Positions 1-9,035 of a stretch of DNA of 64,000 bases are shown one piece after another (position 1 is the first letter of the stretch; the number at the start of each line of letters is the position of its first letter). The translations under genes and the position numbers were made by a program. Location: contig CP107851.1 of assembly GCA_036013505.1 (NCBI GenBank), forward strand, positions 9,968,001-10,032,000. The letters run 5' to 3'. The stretch is from Streptomyces sp. NBC_00510. GTDB taxonomy: Bacteria > Actinomycetota > Actinomycetes > Streptomycetales > Streptomycetaceae. Below the pieces are notes generated by a model. The model did no database searches. It worked only from the letters and a program-made list of their open reading frames with translations, and was not told where the DNA came from.

Positions 1-15
1 AACGGCCGCGCAGAG

Positions 16-930
16 GTGGACTTTCCGTCGGATCCGAATCGCCAGCGGGCTCACGCGACCACCAGCGCGCTCGGGTCGGTGAAAGTCTCGGAGATCGGCT
101 GGAACGTGACCCGCATCCGGCGCACTGATGCTCCGGTGGACGGGGAGATGGTGCCGCAGATTCTCGTCTCTATCCGGGAAGCGGGGGTCTCCCAGTTCCA
201 TCAGGCGGGCAGGCACGGACTGATAAAAGCCGGGGATCTCATGGTGCTCGACAATGCGAAGCCCTATGAGGTTTTGTTCCACGGCCCAGTACGTGGAGTT
301 CTAGTGAGCGTTCCCACGCACATCCTGGGGCTGCGGCCGTCCCTGCTCGATCAGATCACGGCTGGTCCACTCAGTTCGGAGCGACCGGCCGTGGGCGCCA
401 CGGCAGCGTTCTTCACCCGGCTGGCTCGTCTTCGGGGCGCTGCCGGTAAAGCCGATACCGCCCTGTTCGCGGAGCCCAGTGTCGACCTGATCAGGGCTGT
501 GGTGACCATGGTCCTGTACGGGGACGACCTGGCCAGAACGCTCCTGAACAGCACACTTCTTGAGCGTGTTCAGGAATATGTGCGCCTCCATTTGGCAGAC
601 CTCGATCTGACTGCCGAGCGTATCGCAGCCGAGCACAACGTTTCCGTACGCTGGCTCTACCTGACCCTGTCCCGAGCGGGAATCACCCTTGGTGAATGGA
701 TTAGGACGCAGCGCCTCGAAGAGTGCAGGAGGGAACTGGCTTCGCCAGTGCATCAGTTCATGACGATCGAGGCCATCGCCCACCGGTGGGGGTTCGCCAG
801 CGCACCCCACTTCAGTCGCGTCTTCAAGACGGCGTACGGGGTGAGCCCCCGCGACTTTCGGTTGGGTCAGAGTGGGCTCTCATCGGAAACGAAACATCTC
901 CGGCAGAGCACTTTGGACGGACCACCCTGA
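16..930 (+). CDS. AraC-family transcriptional regulator
   Basis: A 304-residue regulator with an N-terminal AraC-type sensor domain of about 190 residues and a C-terminal double helix-turn-helix (about 195-290). The ending, with a HRWGFASAPHFSRVFK stretch followed by GVSPRDFR, is the AraC/XylS signature for the second HTH. Such proteins bind DNA as activators or repressors of neighbouring genes; the target cannot be deduced here because the upstream neighbour lies outside the window. The GTG at 16 has only 15 bases of upstream sequence and no clear ribosome binding site, so the true start may lie further upstream. A strong hairpin terminator follows. Confidence 0.88.
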   Translation: MDFPSDPNRQRAHATTSALGSVKVSEIGWNVTRIRRTDAPVDGEMVPQILVSIREAGVSQFHQAGRHGLIKAGDLMVLDNAKPYEVLFHGPVRGVLVSVPTHILGLRPSLLDQITAGPLSSERPAVGATAAFFTRLARLRGAAGKADTALFAEPSVDLIRAVVTMVLYGDDLARTLLNSTLLERVQEYVRLHLADLDLTAERIAAEHNVSVRWLYLTLSRAGITLGEWIRTQRLEECRRELASPVHQFMTIEAIAHRWGFASAPHFSRVFKTAYGVSPRDFRLGQSGLSSETKHLRQSTLDGPP

Positions 931-1014
931 CCGTCCCGGGCCCACGTTGCTGGAAGGCGAACCGGAGCCGCCCCGTGCCCCGCTCGGAACGTTCGACTGT
1001 GAGCGGGGCAGACG

Positions 1015-1053
1015 ACAGGGCCCCCGCCGGTTGCCGATCCGGCGGGGCCCTGT
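1015..1053. terminator. Strong GC hairpin, likely bidirectional terminator
   Basis: A 15-16 bp stem (ACAGGGCCCCCGCCGG at 1015-1030 pairing with 1039-1053, one bulged C) with an 8-base loop. It sits between the AraC gene ending at 930 and the convergent minus-strand operon ending at 1326, so it can stop both. The rest of 931-1325 shows no gene. Confidence 0.8.
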
Positions 1054-1325
1054 TCTGTGCGTTGCCGCAGGTCAGCCCTTGCGCTTATCCCGCTCGACGT
1101 CCTCTGCCGCTTTGTGGGCGATGCCGTCGAGGATGTCGTGCTCGCAGACCACGCCTCCCGGGCGCTCGTGCGCTCCATGATCCGCAGCAGTACCAGGGCC
1201 CTGGCGCCGATCACGTCGACCCGGCCCGGGTGCATCCCCGGGATCGCCGCACGCTGCAATCTCACCCGGGGCCGCCTTCACCTACCTCACCGCGTGGATG
1301 GTTCGCCCCCCTTGCCCGGGGCAGG

Positions 1326-2492
1326 TCACCAGCCGGTGATGCGGGGCCAGCGCGCTTGGATCACCGGGGCGGGCTCCCTGCCCTTGCTGCTGTCGACGAC
1401 GTGGTAGCCGTGGTGCTGGGCGGCGGTGGCGCAGGCGTGGTTGGGCAGGATGCGCAGCCGGGTGCCGACCGGCAGGTCGGGCAAGTCGGTGCCGTCGCGG
1501 GCGGTGAGGGTGCCATGTTCCTGGCTCGCGGCCGTCATGACCAGGTTCGGGATGAGGTGGCCGGCCATGTCGGTGACCAGACCGTAGCCCTGGTCCTGGG
1601 CCTGGGCGGCGGTGCCGCGGTCGCGGGACATGGCCATCCAGCCGCCGTCGGTGACGATCCACCCGTACTCGGGGCGGTGGCCGATGACGGTGACGACCAC
1701 CGACAGGGCGAGGTCCTGCACCTGGCAGACGTCGAGGCCGGCCATCACCAGATCGAAGAACATGTAGTTACCGGCCCGTAGTTCGGTGACCCCAGTGAGG
1801 TCCTCGGCCGCGTGCGCGGTGGGGGTGGAGCCGACGCTGACGCAGGCCACGGGTATACCGGCCGCACGGAGACGTTCGGCTGCGGCAACCGCGGTGTCAT
1901 GTTCGTTCTGTGCGGCCAGGCGCTGTTCTTCGGCGCTGTAGGCGAAGTACGACTCGCCTGCGTGGGTGAGCACGCCGTCGAGGCAGGCCGCGTCGTGCAG
2001 GATGCGGCCGGTCTCGGTGAGGGCGGGGTCGTCGGGCTTGAGACCACCGCGGTGGCCGTCGCAGTCGATCTCGATCTGGGCCGGGATGGGCAGGCCGGCC
2101 TGGCCGGAGGCTTCCGCGACGAAGACGGCCTGCTCGATGCTGTCCAGCAGGACTCGCACGGTCACGCCGCGCCGCAGGAGAGCGATGACGCGGGGGAGCT
2201 TGTGGGGATCGATGCCGACGGCGTAGGTGATGTCGGTGTAGCCGCCGTCGGCGAACGCCTCGGCCTCGGCGAGAGTGGAGACGGTGATGGGACACGTGTC
2301 GCCGTCGTTCAGAAGCGCGGCGACGTCGAGGCTCTTGGCTGTCTTCATGTGCGGGCGCAGGGTGACCCCGAGCCGGCCGGCCCTGGCCCGCAGGCGTTCG
2401 ATGTTGCGCAGGCTCTTGTGCACGTCGACAACGGCGAACGGGGTGTCCGGATCCATCAGGGTCTGTGCGGCGGGGGCGGGGGTGGTGGTCAC
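1326..2492 (-). CDS. D-serine dehydratase-like / D-threonine aldolase-like PLP enzyme
   Basis: 388 residues of the fold-type III (alanine-racemase-like) PLP family. HMKTAKS at 48-54 carries the PLP lysine (K50), and a C-terminal HAC motif (H352, C354) matches the zinc site of the DSD1 D-serine dehydratase / D-threo-hydroxyaspartate dehydratase family. It should convert a D-hydroxy-amino acid to a keto acid plus ammonia, or cleave it by an aldolase reaction, in the cytoplasm. Its GTG start overlaps the stop of the upstream OCD-like gene (GTGA at 2489-2492), so the two are translationally coupled. The exact substrate is not readable from sequence. Confidence 0.86.
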   Translation of the reverse strand: MTTTPAPAAQTLMDPDTPFAVVDVHKSLRNIERLRARAGRLGVTLRPHMKTAKSLDVAALLNDGDTCPITVSTLAEAEAFADGGYTDITYAVGIDPHKLPRVIALLRRGVTVRVLLDSIEQAVFVAEASGQAGLPIPAQIEIDCDGHRGGLKPDDPALTETGRILHDAACLDGVLTHAGESYFAYSAEEQRLAAQNEHDTAVAAAERLRAAGIPVACVSVGSTPTAHAAEDLTGVTELRAGNYMFFDLVMAGLDVCQVQDLALSVVVTVIGHRPEYGWIVTDGGWMAMSRDRGTAAQAQDQGYGLVTDMAGHLIPNLVMTAASQEHGTLTARDGTDLPDLPVGTRLRILPNHACATAAQHHGYHVVDSSKGREPAPVIQARWPRITGW

Positions 2493-3496
2493 AGGGAGAT
2501 GTCCATCTTCTTCAGGAGGGCCAGAGCCAGGTAGAGGTCTTGCAGCCCGATCCCGGAACTGTCGAAGACTGTGATGTCACGGTGGTCGGTGCGTCCTTGG
2601 GCGCGCTGGGTGAGGACTTCGCCGAGGGGGATGAGGACGGTGTCCTCGGGTGCGTGCTGGCTTTCGCCCATGCGGCGTGCCTGTTCGGGCAGGTCGCAGA
2701 AGACCCGGGCGTGGGCGAACAGGGCGGGGGGCAGCTCCCGCTTTCCGGGGGCGTCGGCGCCCATGCAGGACAGGTGCGTGCCGGGGCGGACCCACTCGGC
2801 CTCGAACAGGGGAGGGTCTTCGGCCCGTGCGGTGGTGGCGGTGACGATCACGTCGGCGCTCGCGCAGGCTTCCTCGGCACCGGCCGCACGTGCTGTGTGT
2901 CCCTGCGCGGTGAGTGCGGCAGCCGCGGTCGCTGCGCGGGCCTTGTCGCGTCCCACGATCAGGATCTCGCCGATCGGCCGGACCCGGGCGACGGCCCGCG
3001 CCTCATAGGCAGCCTGATGGCCGGTGCCGAAGACCGCAAGGGTGGCGGCGCCGGTGGGGGCGAGCAGATCGACGGCGAGCGCGTCGGCCGCGGCGGTCCG
3101 GTAGGCGTTCGCGGCACCGAGTTCCAGGGCGGCGGCGATCCGGCCGATCCTCTGGTCGAGCAGCAGCAAAGTGGAGTGGTGACGTGGGAGCCCACGTCTC
3201 AGGTTGTCCGGCCAGTAGGTGCCGATCTTCACCCCGGCATGCGTCGCGGACGCGGACGGCTTGAGCGTGAACCGGTTGCGCGGATCGGAGCCGTGCACGG
3301 CCAGGGAAGGGAAGACCACGCCTTGCACCGTCGCGGCGAAGGCCGCGCGTGCCGCTTCCAGAGCCAGTTCCTCGTCCACGAGCGCAGCCGTCTGTTCCTC
3401 CGGGATGAACAGCAGGCCACGGCCTGTGTCCGACGGCGGGCCGGAACTGGGCGGAGAAGCAGGTGCGGTGTGTGCGGCCGGTCCGGTGTCGGTCAT
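2489..3496 (-). CDS. Ornithine cyclodeaminase / mu-crystallin family protein
   Basis: 335 residues. The middle contains a Rossmann nucleotide-binding stretch (VFGTGHQAAYEARAVA), and the overall layout is that of the OCD/mu-crystallin family: an N-terminal substrate lobe followed by an NAD(P) domain. Family members are ornithine cyclodeaminases, alanine/arginine dehydrogenases or ketimine reductases. Next to a D-amino-acid PLP enzyme and a DauR-like regulator, a role in handling an imine, keto acid or D-amino acid is more likely than proline synthesis (inference). The ATG at 3496 has an AAGGG site that overlaps the stop codon of the regulator gene upstream. Confidence 0.87.
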   Translation of the reverse strand: MTDTGPAAHTAPASPPSSGPPSDTGRGLLFIPEEQTAALVDEELALEAARAAFAATVQGVVFPSLAVHGSDPRNRFTLKPSASATHAGVKIGTYWPDNLRRGLPRHHSTLLLLDQRIGRIAAALELGAANAYRTAAADALAVDLLAPTGAATLAVFGTGHQAAYEARAVARVRPIGEILIVGRDKARAATAAAALTAQGHTARAAGAEEACASADVIVTATTARAEDPPLFEAEWVRPGTHLSCMGADAPGKRELPPALFAHARVFCDLPEQARRMGESQHAPEDTVLIPLGEVLTQRAQGRTDHRDITVFDSSGIGLQDLYLALALLKKMDISL

Positions 3497-3506
3497 GTAC
3501 TGCCCT

Positions 3507-4157
3507 TTACTTGGCGTAGTTGTAGACCGTGGCCCGGGACACGCCCAGCAGGTCCGCGATGGTCTGGGCGGCGTCGCGCCCCTCGAAGTAGCCCTCGCCC
3601 TGCAGCTGCCGCACGAGCGCCTTCTTGTCGTCCCGACTCAGCGACCGGGGGGTGGCACCGCGCTCCGCGGCCAGCGCCTCCACAGTTCGGCGCAGCTCGC
3701 GCACGTTGCGGTCCCGCAAATTCTCCAGCGGGTGCTCGCGGTGCTCGACATCGGTGGCCACGAGGTTCGACAACGCCAGCGTCACCGGCGACAGGACGGA
3801 CACGTCAAGGTTCAGGCACAGGGCCGCGATGTACTGGCCCGCGGCGTTCTTGATGCCGATCGACGTGCTCTTCACCGGCCGACCGTCGGGAAACTGGTTG
3901 GGGTAGTTCTGGATCACGCTCGGGTACTGCGGATCCGCGATGCGCGCCAGGCCCAGCTCCGTGGCCGAATCCCCGACCTCCCGGCCGGAAAGGTTGTTCT
4001 CGATCACCCGAATCGCCTGCTGGGGGTCCCGCAGGTCGTGCAGCACCACCTCACACAGCCCGGGAAACATGCGGCCCAACGCCACAGCGATCTTCTCCGC
4101 CTCGCGGACAAGGTGCTCATCGCCCTCGACCGCAGCGACGGCCACGGGATGCTCCAC
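3507..4157 (-). CDS. DauR/YheO-type transcriptional regulator (PAS-like + HTH)
   Basis: The N-terminal 110 residues are a YheO/DauR PAS-like sensor domain (conserved VVLHDL, NLSGREVG and STSI-type stretches). The C-terminal 60 residues are the DauR helix-turn-helix ending in IADLLGVSRATVYNYAK. DauR represses D-arginine/D-lysine catabolism genes in Pseudomonas. The open frame extends to a TTG at 4181, but a GTG at 4157 has a GGAGG site six bases upstream and is the better start (216 aa). First gene of a three-gene operon with 10-bp and -4-bp gaps, so it probably controls the operon and itself. Confidence 0.87.
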   Translation of the reverse strand: MEHPVAVAAVEGDEHLVREAEKIAVALGRMFPGLCEVVLHDLRDPQQAIRVIENNLSGREVGDSATELGLARIADPQYPSVIQNYPNQFPDGRPVKSTSIGIKNAAGQYIAALCLNLDVSVLSPVTLALSNLVATDVEHREHPLENLRDRNVRELRRTVEALAAERGATPRSLSRDDKKALVRQLQGEGYFEGRDAAQTIADLLGVSRATVYNYAK

Positions 4158-4188
4158 GGCCTGCCTCCATCCTGGACTCAAATTCCAT

Positions 4189-4209
4189 CTTTAGACAATG
4201 ATGCTAAAG
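4189..4209. promoter_or_regulatory. Inverted repeat in divergent promoter region
   Basis: CTTTAG and CTAAAG separated by nine bases in an AT-rich pocket, about 32 bp upstream of the DauR-like start and inside the divergent gap that also serves the monooxygenase gene. This fits an operator for the regulator, but no footprint or second copy supports it. The rest of 4158-4539 has no gene. Confidence 0.45.
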
Positions 4210-4539
4210 CATTCTCCGAGCCGCGCCAACGCCGCTGATGAGAGCGATCGCACCTGGGCATGCACGAGCAGACTGGGCTCCTTAGAGAGGCCGCAGGGGC
4301 CGGTGATACCCAAGCTCAGGGTGCGGCTCATAGTCGGGAACGGGCGCTTTGGTGCCGTACAGACCCCGTCCGTACCGATGAGTTTTGTGCGGACCCGCGG
4401 TCCATGCCCTGGATCCACCGACAGTGGTGGGCCCGTGCTGGGAACGTTCCAGCGCGGGAGAAAGCACATGGAGGCAGTGTTGGGCGTCGACGACTTCGAG
4501 CAGGAGCGCGCAATCCGGACGGGTGAACAGGGGACGCGG

Positions 4540-5769
4540 GTGAACGTTCACAGGGTGTTGGTGGCGGGGGCGAGCATCGCGGGACCCGCGCTGGCCCACT
4601 GGCTGCGCCGGCGGGGGGCCGAGGTGACCGTGGTGGAGCGGGCTTGCGAGCTGCGTCCCGGCGGGCAGGCGGTGGACGCGCGCGGGGTCGCCAGGGAGGT
4701 CATCGGGGGCATGGGGCTGGACGCGGTGGTCCGCGCGGCGTGCACCGATACCGCTGGCGCGCACACCGTGGACACGGACGGGCGGGTGCTGGAGACCTTC
4801 CGCGCGGATGACGACGGTGGCGACGGGTTCATCGCGGACATCGAGATCCTGCGCGGGGACCTGTCCCAGGTGCTCTACGACGACACCCGCGACGGCGTCG
4901 AGTACATCTTCGGCGACCGAATTGCCGAGCTCGCCCAGGACGCGGATGGGGTCGACGTGGTCTTCGCGGGCGGGGACCGGCGGCGCTTCGACCTGGTGGT
5001 CGGGGCCGACGGGCTGCACTCGGAGCTGCGGGCGATGGTCTTCGGGCCGCATGAGCGGTTCCTCCGCCACCTCGGGCACGTGCTGGCCTTCTACAGTGTG
5101 CCCAACGAGTTCGGGCTGGACCGCTGGCTGCTCGAGTACCAGGACCAGAAGTCCGGGCGTTCAGCCCTTCTGCGCCCCATCCAGGACGCCACCCGGGCGA
5201 TGGCCATGTTCTACCTCGCCTCGGCTGACTTCGACGTCGACCACCGTGACGTCGCGGCCCAAAAGCGCCTGCTGCGTGAGCGGATGGCGGGCCTGGGCTG
5301 GCTGGCCCCGGACATCCTCGCGCACCTGGACGACACCCCGGACTTCTACCTCGACCAGGTCGCCCAGGTGGTGATGGACCGCTGGTCGAGCGGACGGGTG
5401 GGGCTTCTCGGGGACGCGGCGTTCAGCTCGTCGCCGATGTCCGGGCAGGGCACCGGGCTGGCACTGGTCGGCGCCTACCTGCTGGCCGGAGAGCTGGCCG
5501 CCGCCGAGTGGGACCCCGACACCGGGTTCACCCGCTACGAAGCCCGGATGCGCTCGTTCGTCGAGGCCAACCAGGAGATCGGCCGATTGAACGCCCGCAG
5601 CCGCGACGTCCCCGGGCCCGACGCCGAGCCGCGCCCCGATTTCGCCGGCGAATGGTTCACCGACCTGGTCGGGCGCGCGATCAACGGCATCGAGCTGCCC
5701 GACTACGCGGAGGCGCCGGACTCCGCAGCCCCGGCCGGATCGCCGATCACCTCGTCAGCCAAGCCGTAG
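4540..5769 (+). CDS. FAD-dependent aromatic-type monooxygenase
   Basis: 409 residues from the GTG at 4540. VLVAGASIAGPALAHWL near residue 5 is the FAD ADP-binding loop, with DLVVGADGLHS and the second FAD motif GDAAFSSSPMSGQGTGLALV further on. This is the PheA/TfdB/UbiH-like class A flavin hydroxylase family, which uses NAD(P)H and O2 to hydroxylate or oxidise small aromatic or polycyclic substrates. An upstream ATG (4468) also has a weak ribosome binding site but would place 24 extra residues before the FAD motif. Divergent from the D-amino-acid operon. No biosynthetic neighbours are present, so the substrate is unknown (antibiotic inactivation is one possibility). Confidence 0.85.
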   Translation: MNVHRVLVAGASIAGPALAHWLRRRGAEVTVVERACELRPGGQAVDARGVAREVIGGMGLDAVVRAACTDTAGAHTVDTDGRVLETFRADDDGGDGFIADIEILRGDLSQVLYDDTRDGVEYIFGDRIAELAQDADGVDVVFAGGDRRRFDLVVGADGLHSELRAMVFGPHERFLRHLGHVLAFYSVPNEFGLDRWLLEYQDQKSGRSALLRPIQDATRAMAMFYLASADFDVDHRDVAAQKRLLRERMAGLGWLAPDILAHLDDTPDFYLDQVAQVVMDRWSSGRVGLLGDAAFSSSPMSGQGTGLALVGAYLLAGELAAAEWDPDTGFTRYEARMRSFVEANQEIGRLNARSRDVPGPDAEPRPDFAGEWFTDLVGRAINGIELPDYAEAPDSAAPAGSPITSSAKP

Positions 5770-5796
5770 GTGTCACATAACAGATCGGAACCCGAA

Positions 5797-6152
5797 GTGC
5801 TTCCCATTGTCACCGGCCGCAGTGAGTTTGCCGCGGTGATCATCAGAACCGACTTCAGCGACGAGACTGTCTGGCGAGCCGTGTGCGCGGAGTCGTTGAG
5901 GCCGTGGGGCGACGGTGACTACGAGCCCCATGTTCACATCGTCGACGATCCGGTCTGGGTTGATGCCACAGCCGATGACGTGATCGCCGCCGTATCAGCG
6001 GACGAGGATCTGAGCGTCATCTCCTCGCCGACCGCCTCACCATGCGGGAACACGAGCACGCACTGCTGGCCGTGGCGGTCCTGACCAGGGACGAGTGCGA
6101 GAGCGACGAGGACTTCGAGGCCTACAGCGGATCGGTCCGCACCATTCCCGCC
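5797..6152 (+). pseudogene. DUF6924-like gene with a one-base deletion
   Basis: The first part (RTDFSDETVWRAVC, then HIVDDPVWVDATADD) resembles the DUF6924 family. At about 6020-6025 the frame is lost: the reading ...DLSVI continues sensibly as FLADRLTMREHEHALLAVAV only if one T is restored. Homology then ends near VRTIP and the expected C-terminus is missing. It is therefore a frameshifted and 3'-truncated copy. The first 30 bases after the monooxygenase stop contain no strong ribosome binding site. Function of the family is unknown. Confidence 0.6.
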
Positions 6153-6508
6153 GGAGATCAGCGGCCTGGCCGCCCGTGGGTGGCCGGGCCGCTGCGTTGC
6201 CGGGGACGGGCTCAGCTCGGTAGCGGAGGCACCAGGGGCTGCTCGGCCGCGCGCTGGCTTCTGTCCAGAAGCAGATGCAGCTCTGGGGGCCGGGAGCGCA
6301 CCTCGCGGGCCGCGGGCGCGTGGCGGTTGCCGGCGGTTCCGAGCAGTAGAGCAGGGGCCCCGTCCTGCGCCCTGGAGCGTGGGACGGGGCCGTTGGGTGG
6401 CCTGCCGGGCGGCCAACTACTCGACTCAGCCCGGGTTTCCGCGCCCGCAGCTGGCCGGAACGGTAGGGCGCCCGGGCCCAGAATTCCGCCGCTAATTAGG
6501 ATTCCGCC
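6153..6508. other. No gene recognised
   Basis: GC-rich sequence between the broken DUF6924 gene and the kinase gene. It has open frames on both strands, none with a recognisable domain or convincing start. Confidence 0.5.
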
Positions 6509-7291
6509 GTGATCCAGGACGGTGAATCAATGCGTGGGGGCCTGTCGAGGGTGCGTCGTGTGGGCGAGACCATCCTCAGGCCCTGGCGGGTGTGGACTCC
6601 TGCGGTGCGGGAACTGCTGCGCCACTTGGAGCAGGTGGGTTTCGCTGGTGCGCCGCGCGCCCTGGGTGACGGTCCTGTGGACGGTCACGAGGTGGTGTCG
6701 CTGCTGCGTGGCGAGGTCGGGCTGTACCCGTGGCCGCGGGCGCTTCTCGCGGACGAGGGCGTCAGTGCGCTCGGTCGATGGCTGCGCGACTACCACGAGG
6801 CTGTACGCGATTTCCGGCCCTCGTCGCAGGCTGTCTGGTGCGATCCGGATGCGCGCTGGCGTCCTGGCCTGATCATGCGCCACGGCGATCTCACCAGCTG
6901 GAACTCGGTGTGGGCGGACGACCGCCTGGTGGGGGTTATCGACTGGGACCTGGCCATCCCCGGTGAGGCGCTGGACGACCTCGCGCAGCTGGCCTGGTAC
7001 AGCGTGCCCCTGCGACTTCCCGATCGTCAGCGCAGGGTCGGCTACGGCGCAGCCGGCGCGCCGTTGACGCGGCGGCTGCGGCTACTGTGCGACGCCTACG
7101 GCGCGGACCCAGCCGACGTGCTGGACGCGCTGGCGCGGTTGCAGCGCGAGGAGACCGAGCGGATAGCGCGCCTCGGCCTGCGCGGCTCGGACCCCTGGGC
7201 GGCATTCCTGCGGCAGAACTTCATCCCGGACATCGAGGAAGAGCGCGCGTGGGCGCTGGCCCGGCGCGAGGAACTCCTCGGCCACGCCTGA
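6509..7291 (+). CDS. APH-family phosphotransferase
   Basis: 260 residues. HGDLTSWN (125-132) gives the catalytic aspartate and Mg-binding asparagine of the aminoglycoside phosphotransferase/choline kinase fold, and IDWD (144-147) gives the second metal aspartate. The N-lobe is recognisable but short. These enzymes phosphorylate aminoglycosides, macrolides, homoserine or other small alcohols with ATP. The GTG at 6509 has AGGA seven bases upstream; an ATG at 6530 is the alternative. No resistance-cluster context is present, so the substrate is open. Confidence 0.82.
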   Translation: MIQDGESMRGGLSRVRRVGETILRPWRVWTPAVRELLRHLEQVGFAGAPRALGDGPVDGHEVVSLLRGEVGLYPWPRALLADEGVSALGRWLRDYHEAVRDFRPSSQAVWCDPDARWRPGLIMRHGDLTSWNSVWADDRLVGVIDWDLAIPGEALDDLAQLAWYSVPLRLPDRQRRVGYGAAGAPLTRRLRLLCDAYGADPADVLDALARLQREETERIARLGLRGSDPWAAFLRQNFIPDIEEERAWALARREELLGHA

Positions 7292-7679
7292 AACGACCTG
7301 GCCGGAGCGGCCGCGAGGACAGAGCCTGTCCGGCGACCACGGCCATGTCGAGCCGGCCGCAGTGTCAAGTCGCCTGTTCGGCAAGGCCGGATGCGGGAGG
7401 TCGCGCGGGCAGGATGCTGGCCGCGGGTCATTCGCGGCGCCGCGGAGCGTCGCAGCCCTGCCTTGTATCACCGCGTTCACCTCGAGCTGCCCGCAGTCCT
7501 GGCGCTGCCAACGTCACGCGGCAGGTCCGAGTTCTGTCCCGGGTGGGTGTGATGGTTGGAGGGCGGTTCGTCGGTGCGGGTATCCGGGTGGTTCGGGCGT
7601 GCGGGTGGTTCCGATGAGCTGGGTAGCGTGTTGCAGGGGGCGGTGTATCTTGCATTGCCGCAGTTCAGGGAGGGGATTC
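7292..7679. other. Intergenic, no gene recognised
   Basis: No supported coding frame. The last bases hold the AGGGAGGGG ribosome binding site for the next gene. Confidence 0.5.
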
Positions 7680-8141
7680 GTGCCGAAGAGGAAGATTGTT
7701 GACGAGGGGGAAGTCATCCGGTGGTTCGAGGATGGCTGGAGCTATCAGGACATGATTGATGAGTACCGGCGGAAGTACGGCATCGACACGGTGTCCTCGA
7801 TGTGGGGGAATTTTCGGCACAGGCGGGGGCTTGATCGCAGGATCGCGCGTGATGACGAGCTGATTCCGTGGGCGGTGAAGAAGGAGCACTGGCAGCTGTA
7901 TCCGGTGATCATGCTGCGGGTGGAGGCCCGTCGGCGGGCCGGCTTGGCACTCGACGAGGACAGAGCCAAGCGTTTGGAATCGTGGCGAGTCATGCTCGAG
8001 GAACAAGGCACGGTCGTCCACTACGACCCGGACACGGCGAACGGCTTTTCCTACATACCCCGCGAGCGGGGTGATTCAGACATCATCCGCAAGCCCCCGA
8101 TGAAGACCACCCAGCGGCGTAACGCGGACGAGCGCCCTTAA
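7680..8141 (+). CDS. Conserved actinobacterial protein, putative DNA-binding (HTH-like N-terminus)
   Basis: 153 residues from the GTG at 7680, which follows a strong AGGGAGGGG site. The first 50 residues (EVIRWFEDGWSYQDMIDEYR, then SSMWGNFRHRRGL) look like a small helix-turn-helix that reads as a recombinase-like DNA-binding segment. The remainder is charged and rich in W/Y, with a YDPDTANGFSYIPRE stretch. Similar proteins are common in Streptomyces and, to my memory, in actinophages. There is no enzymatic motif. It stands alone and ends at a hairpin shared with the convergent operon. Confidence 0.7.
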   Translation: MPKRKIVDEGEVIRWFEDGWSYQDMIDEYRRKYGIDTVSSMWGNFRHRRGLDRRIARDDELIPWAVKKEHWQLYPVIMLRVEARRRAGLALDEDRAKRLESWRVMLEEQGTVVHYDPDTANGFSYIPRERGDSDIIRKPPMKTTQRRNADERP

Positions 8142-8166
8142 CGCTGCGACCACCACGGCGGCCGGG

Positions 8167-8201
8167 GGCGCCGGGATGTGGTAGGGGAAGGCCCCGGCGC
8201 C
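8167..8201. terminator. Hairpin between convergent genes
   Basis: GGCGCCGGG at 8167-8175 pairs with CCCGGCGCC at 8193-8201 across a 17-base loop. It lies between the stop at 8141 and the convergent stop at 8386, as expected for a shared terminator. Confidence 0.5.
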
Positions 8202-8385
8202 GGCGATGACACATCAGCCCGCGGGCACACGTACACCGCTGCCAAACTGCAGCGGGTGCGGACGAGGCGAACCGAGCCGCATGGCATGTTCCCGGGGGCC
8301 GCGTGTCAACGGCCTGCGCAGGCGGCATGGATTTTGGGGCCGGCTGTTGTCTGTTGCCGTGGGGATGTGACGTGCCGCGTTGCCT

Positions 8386-8667
8386 TTATTGGTCCGTGTA
8401 CGGGGGGATGACGCGGACGACGGCGATGAGTTGCAGGCGGGGTAGGGGCAGGGCGTAGAACCATCCGTCTGCGAGGAGGGGGATGCGGCGCAGTCCGCCG
8501 GGGACGCCCTTGCGGGGGCCGTCGCCGATGTCGGTGACGTCGACGCCCACATCGGCCAGGACGACGAGTTCGCCGGCCAGGCGCTCGACCTCGGCCACGA
8601 CCCGCGCGGGCAGGCCGTTGACGACATGCTCGGCGTCCGGGTCGTACTCCCAGCGCCAGCCGCTCAA
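8386..8667 (-). CDS. RelE/ParE-like small protein, putative toxin
   Basis: 93 residues. The order of elements is that of RelE/ParE-fold toxins: an N-terminal helical ARVVAEVERLAGELVVL segment, then strands with GGLRRIPLLADGWFYALPL and a hydrophobic C-terminal LQLIAVVRVIPPY. The gene has a TTG start embedded in the upstream stop (TTGA, 8664-8667), so translation is coupled. It is the last gene of a three-gene overlapping operon with a DUF6247-type protein. A ribosome-dependent RNase or gyrase-poison role is inferred only from fold resemblance and operon layout; catalytic residues are poorly conserved. Confidence 0.6.
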   Translation of the reverse strand: MSGWRWEYDPDAEHVVNGLPARVVAEVERLAGELVVLADVGVDVTDIGDGPRKGVPGGLRRIPLLADGWFYALPLPRLQLIAVVRVIPPYTDQ

Positions 8668-9035
8668 GACTGACCGCTGCGGGGCAGCCCAGCCTCGGTG
8701 GCGGCCTTGTCGAGGATCCACCCGATCTCGGCGGCGACCGTCCTGGCCTCGTCCGGGTCCTCGACGACGGCGGCCCGGGCTTCGAGGTGCCGGAGCCGGG
8801 CGGCCTGTTCCGGATGGCGTTCAATGGCGACCTGCAGCGCCCACTGGCCGAGGAACCGCCGCACGGGGGCGGAGCTGACCTCACTCCGCGCCTGGGTCAT
8901 GGCCGCGGCCCGCTCGGCATCGAAGGTGGGCACCGCCTCCGGCGCGATCCGGGCGAGAGCGGCTCGCAGCTCTTCGGCCGTAGAGGAAGGCTGCGGCACG
9001 CTCCGGCGCTCCGGGTGTTCGGATGCGGTGCTCAT
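8664..9035 (-). CDS. DUF6247-family protein, putative antitoxin
   Basis: 123 residues, mostly helical, with the family core LRAALARIAPEAVPTFDAE followed by RRFLGQWALQVAIERHPE. This matches the actinobacterial DUF6247 family, which is repeatedly found beside RelE-like genes. ATG overlaps the previous stop (ATGA, 9032-9035), and its own stop overlaps the putative toxin start. It is acidic enough for an antitoxin, but no experimental role is known to me. Confidence 0.65.
   Translation of the reverse strand: MSTASEHPERRSVPQPSSTAEELRAALARIAPEAVPTFDAERAAAMTQARSEVSSAPVRRFLGQWALQVAIERHPEQAARLRHLEARAAVVEDPDEARTVAAEIGWILDKAATEAGLPRSGQS

Noticed and set aside
1812..2534. Plus-strand frame of 240 residues opposite the PLP enzyme
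   Set aside because: Shadow frame; family motifs are on the minus strand.
4540..7291. Antibiotic resistance or biosynthesis cluster (monooxygenase plus APH)
   Set aside because: No biosynthetic genes, and a broken gene separates the two; family membership alone does not show resistance.
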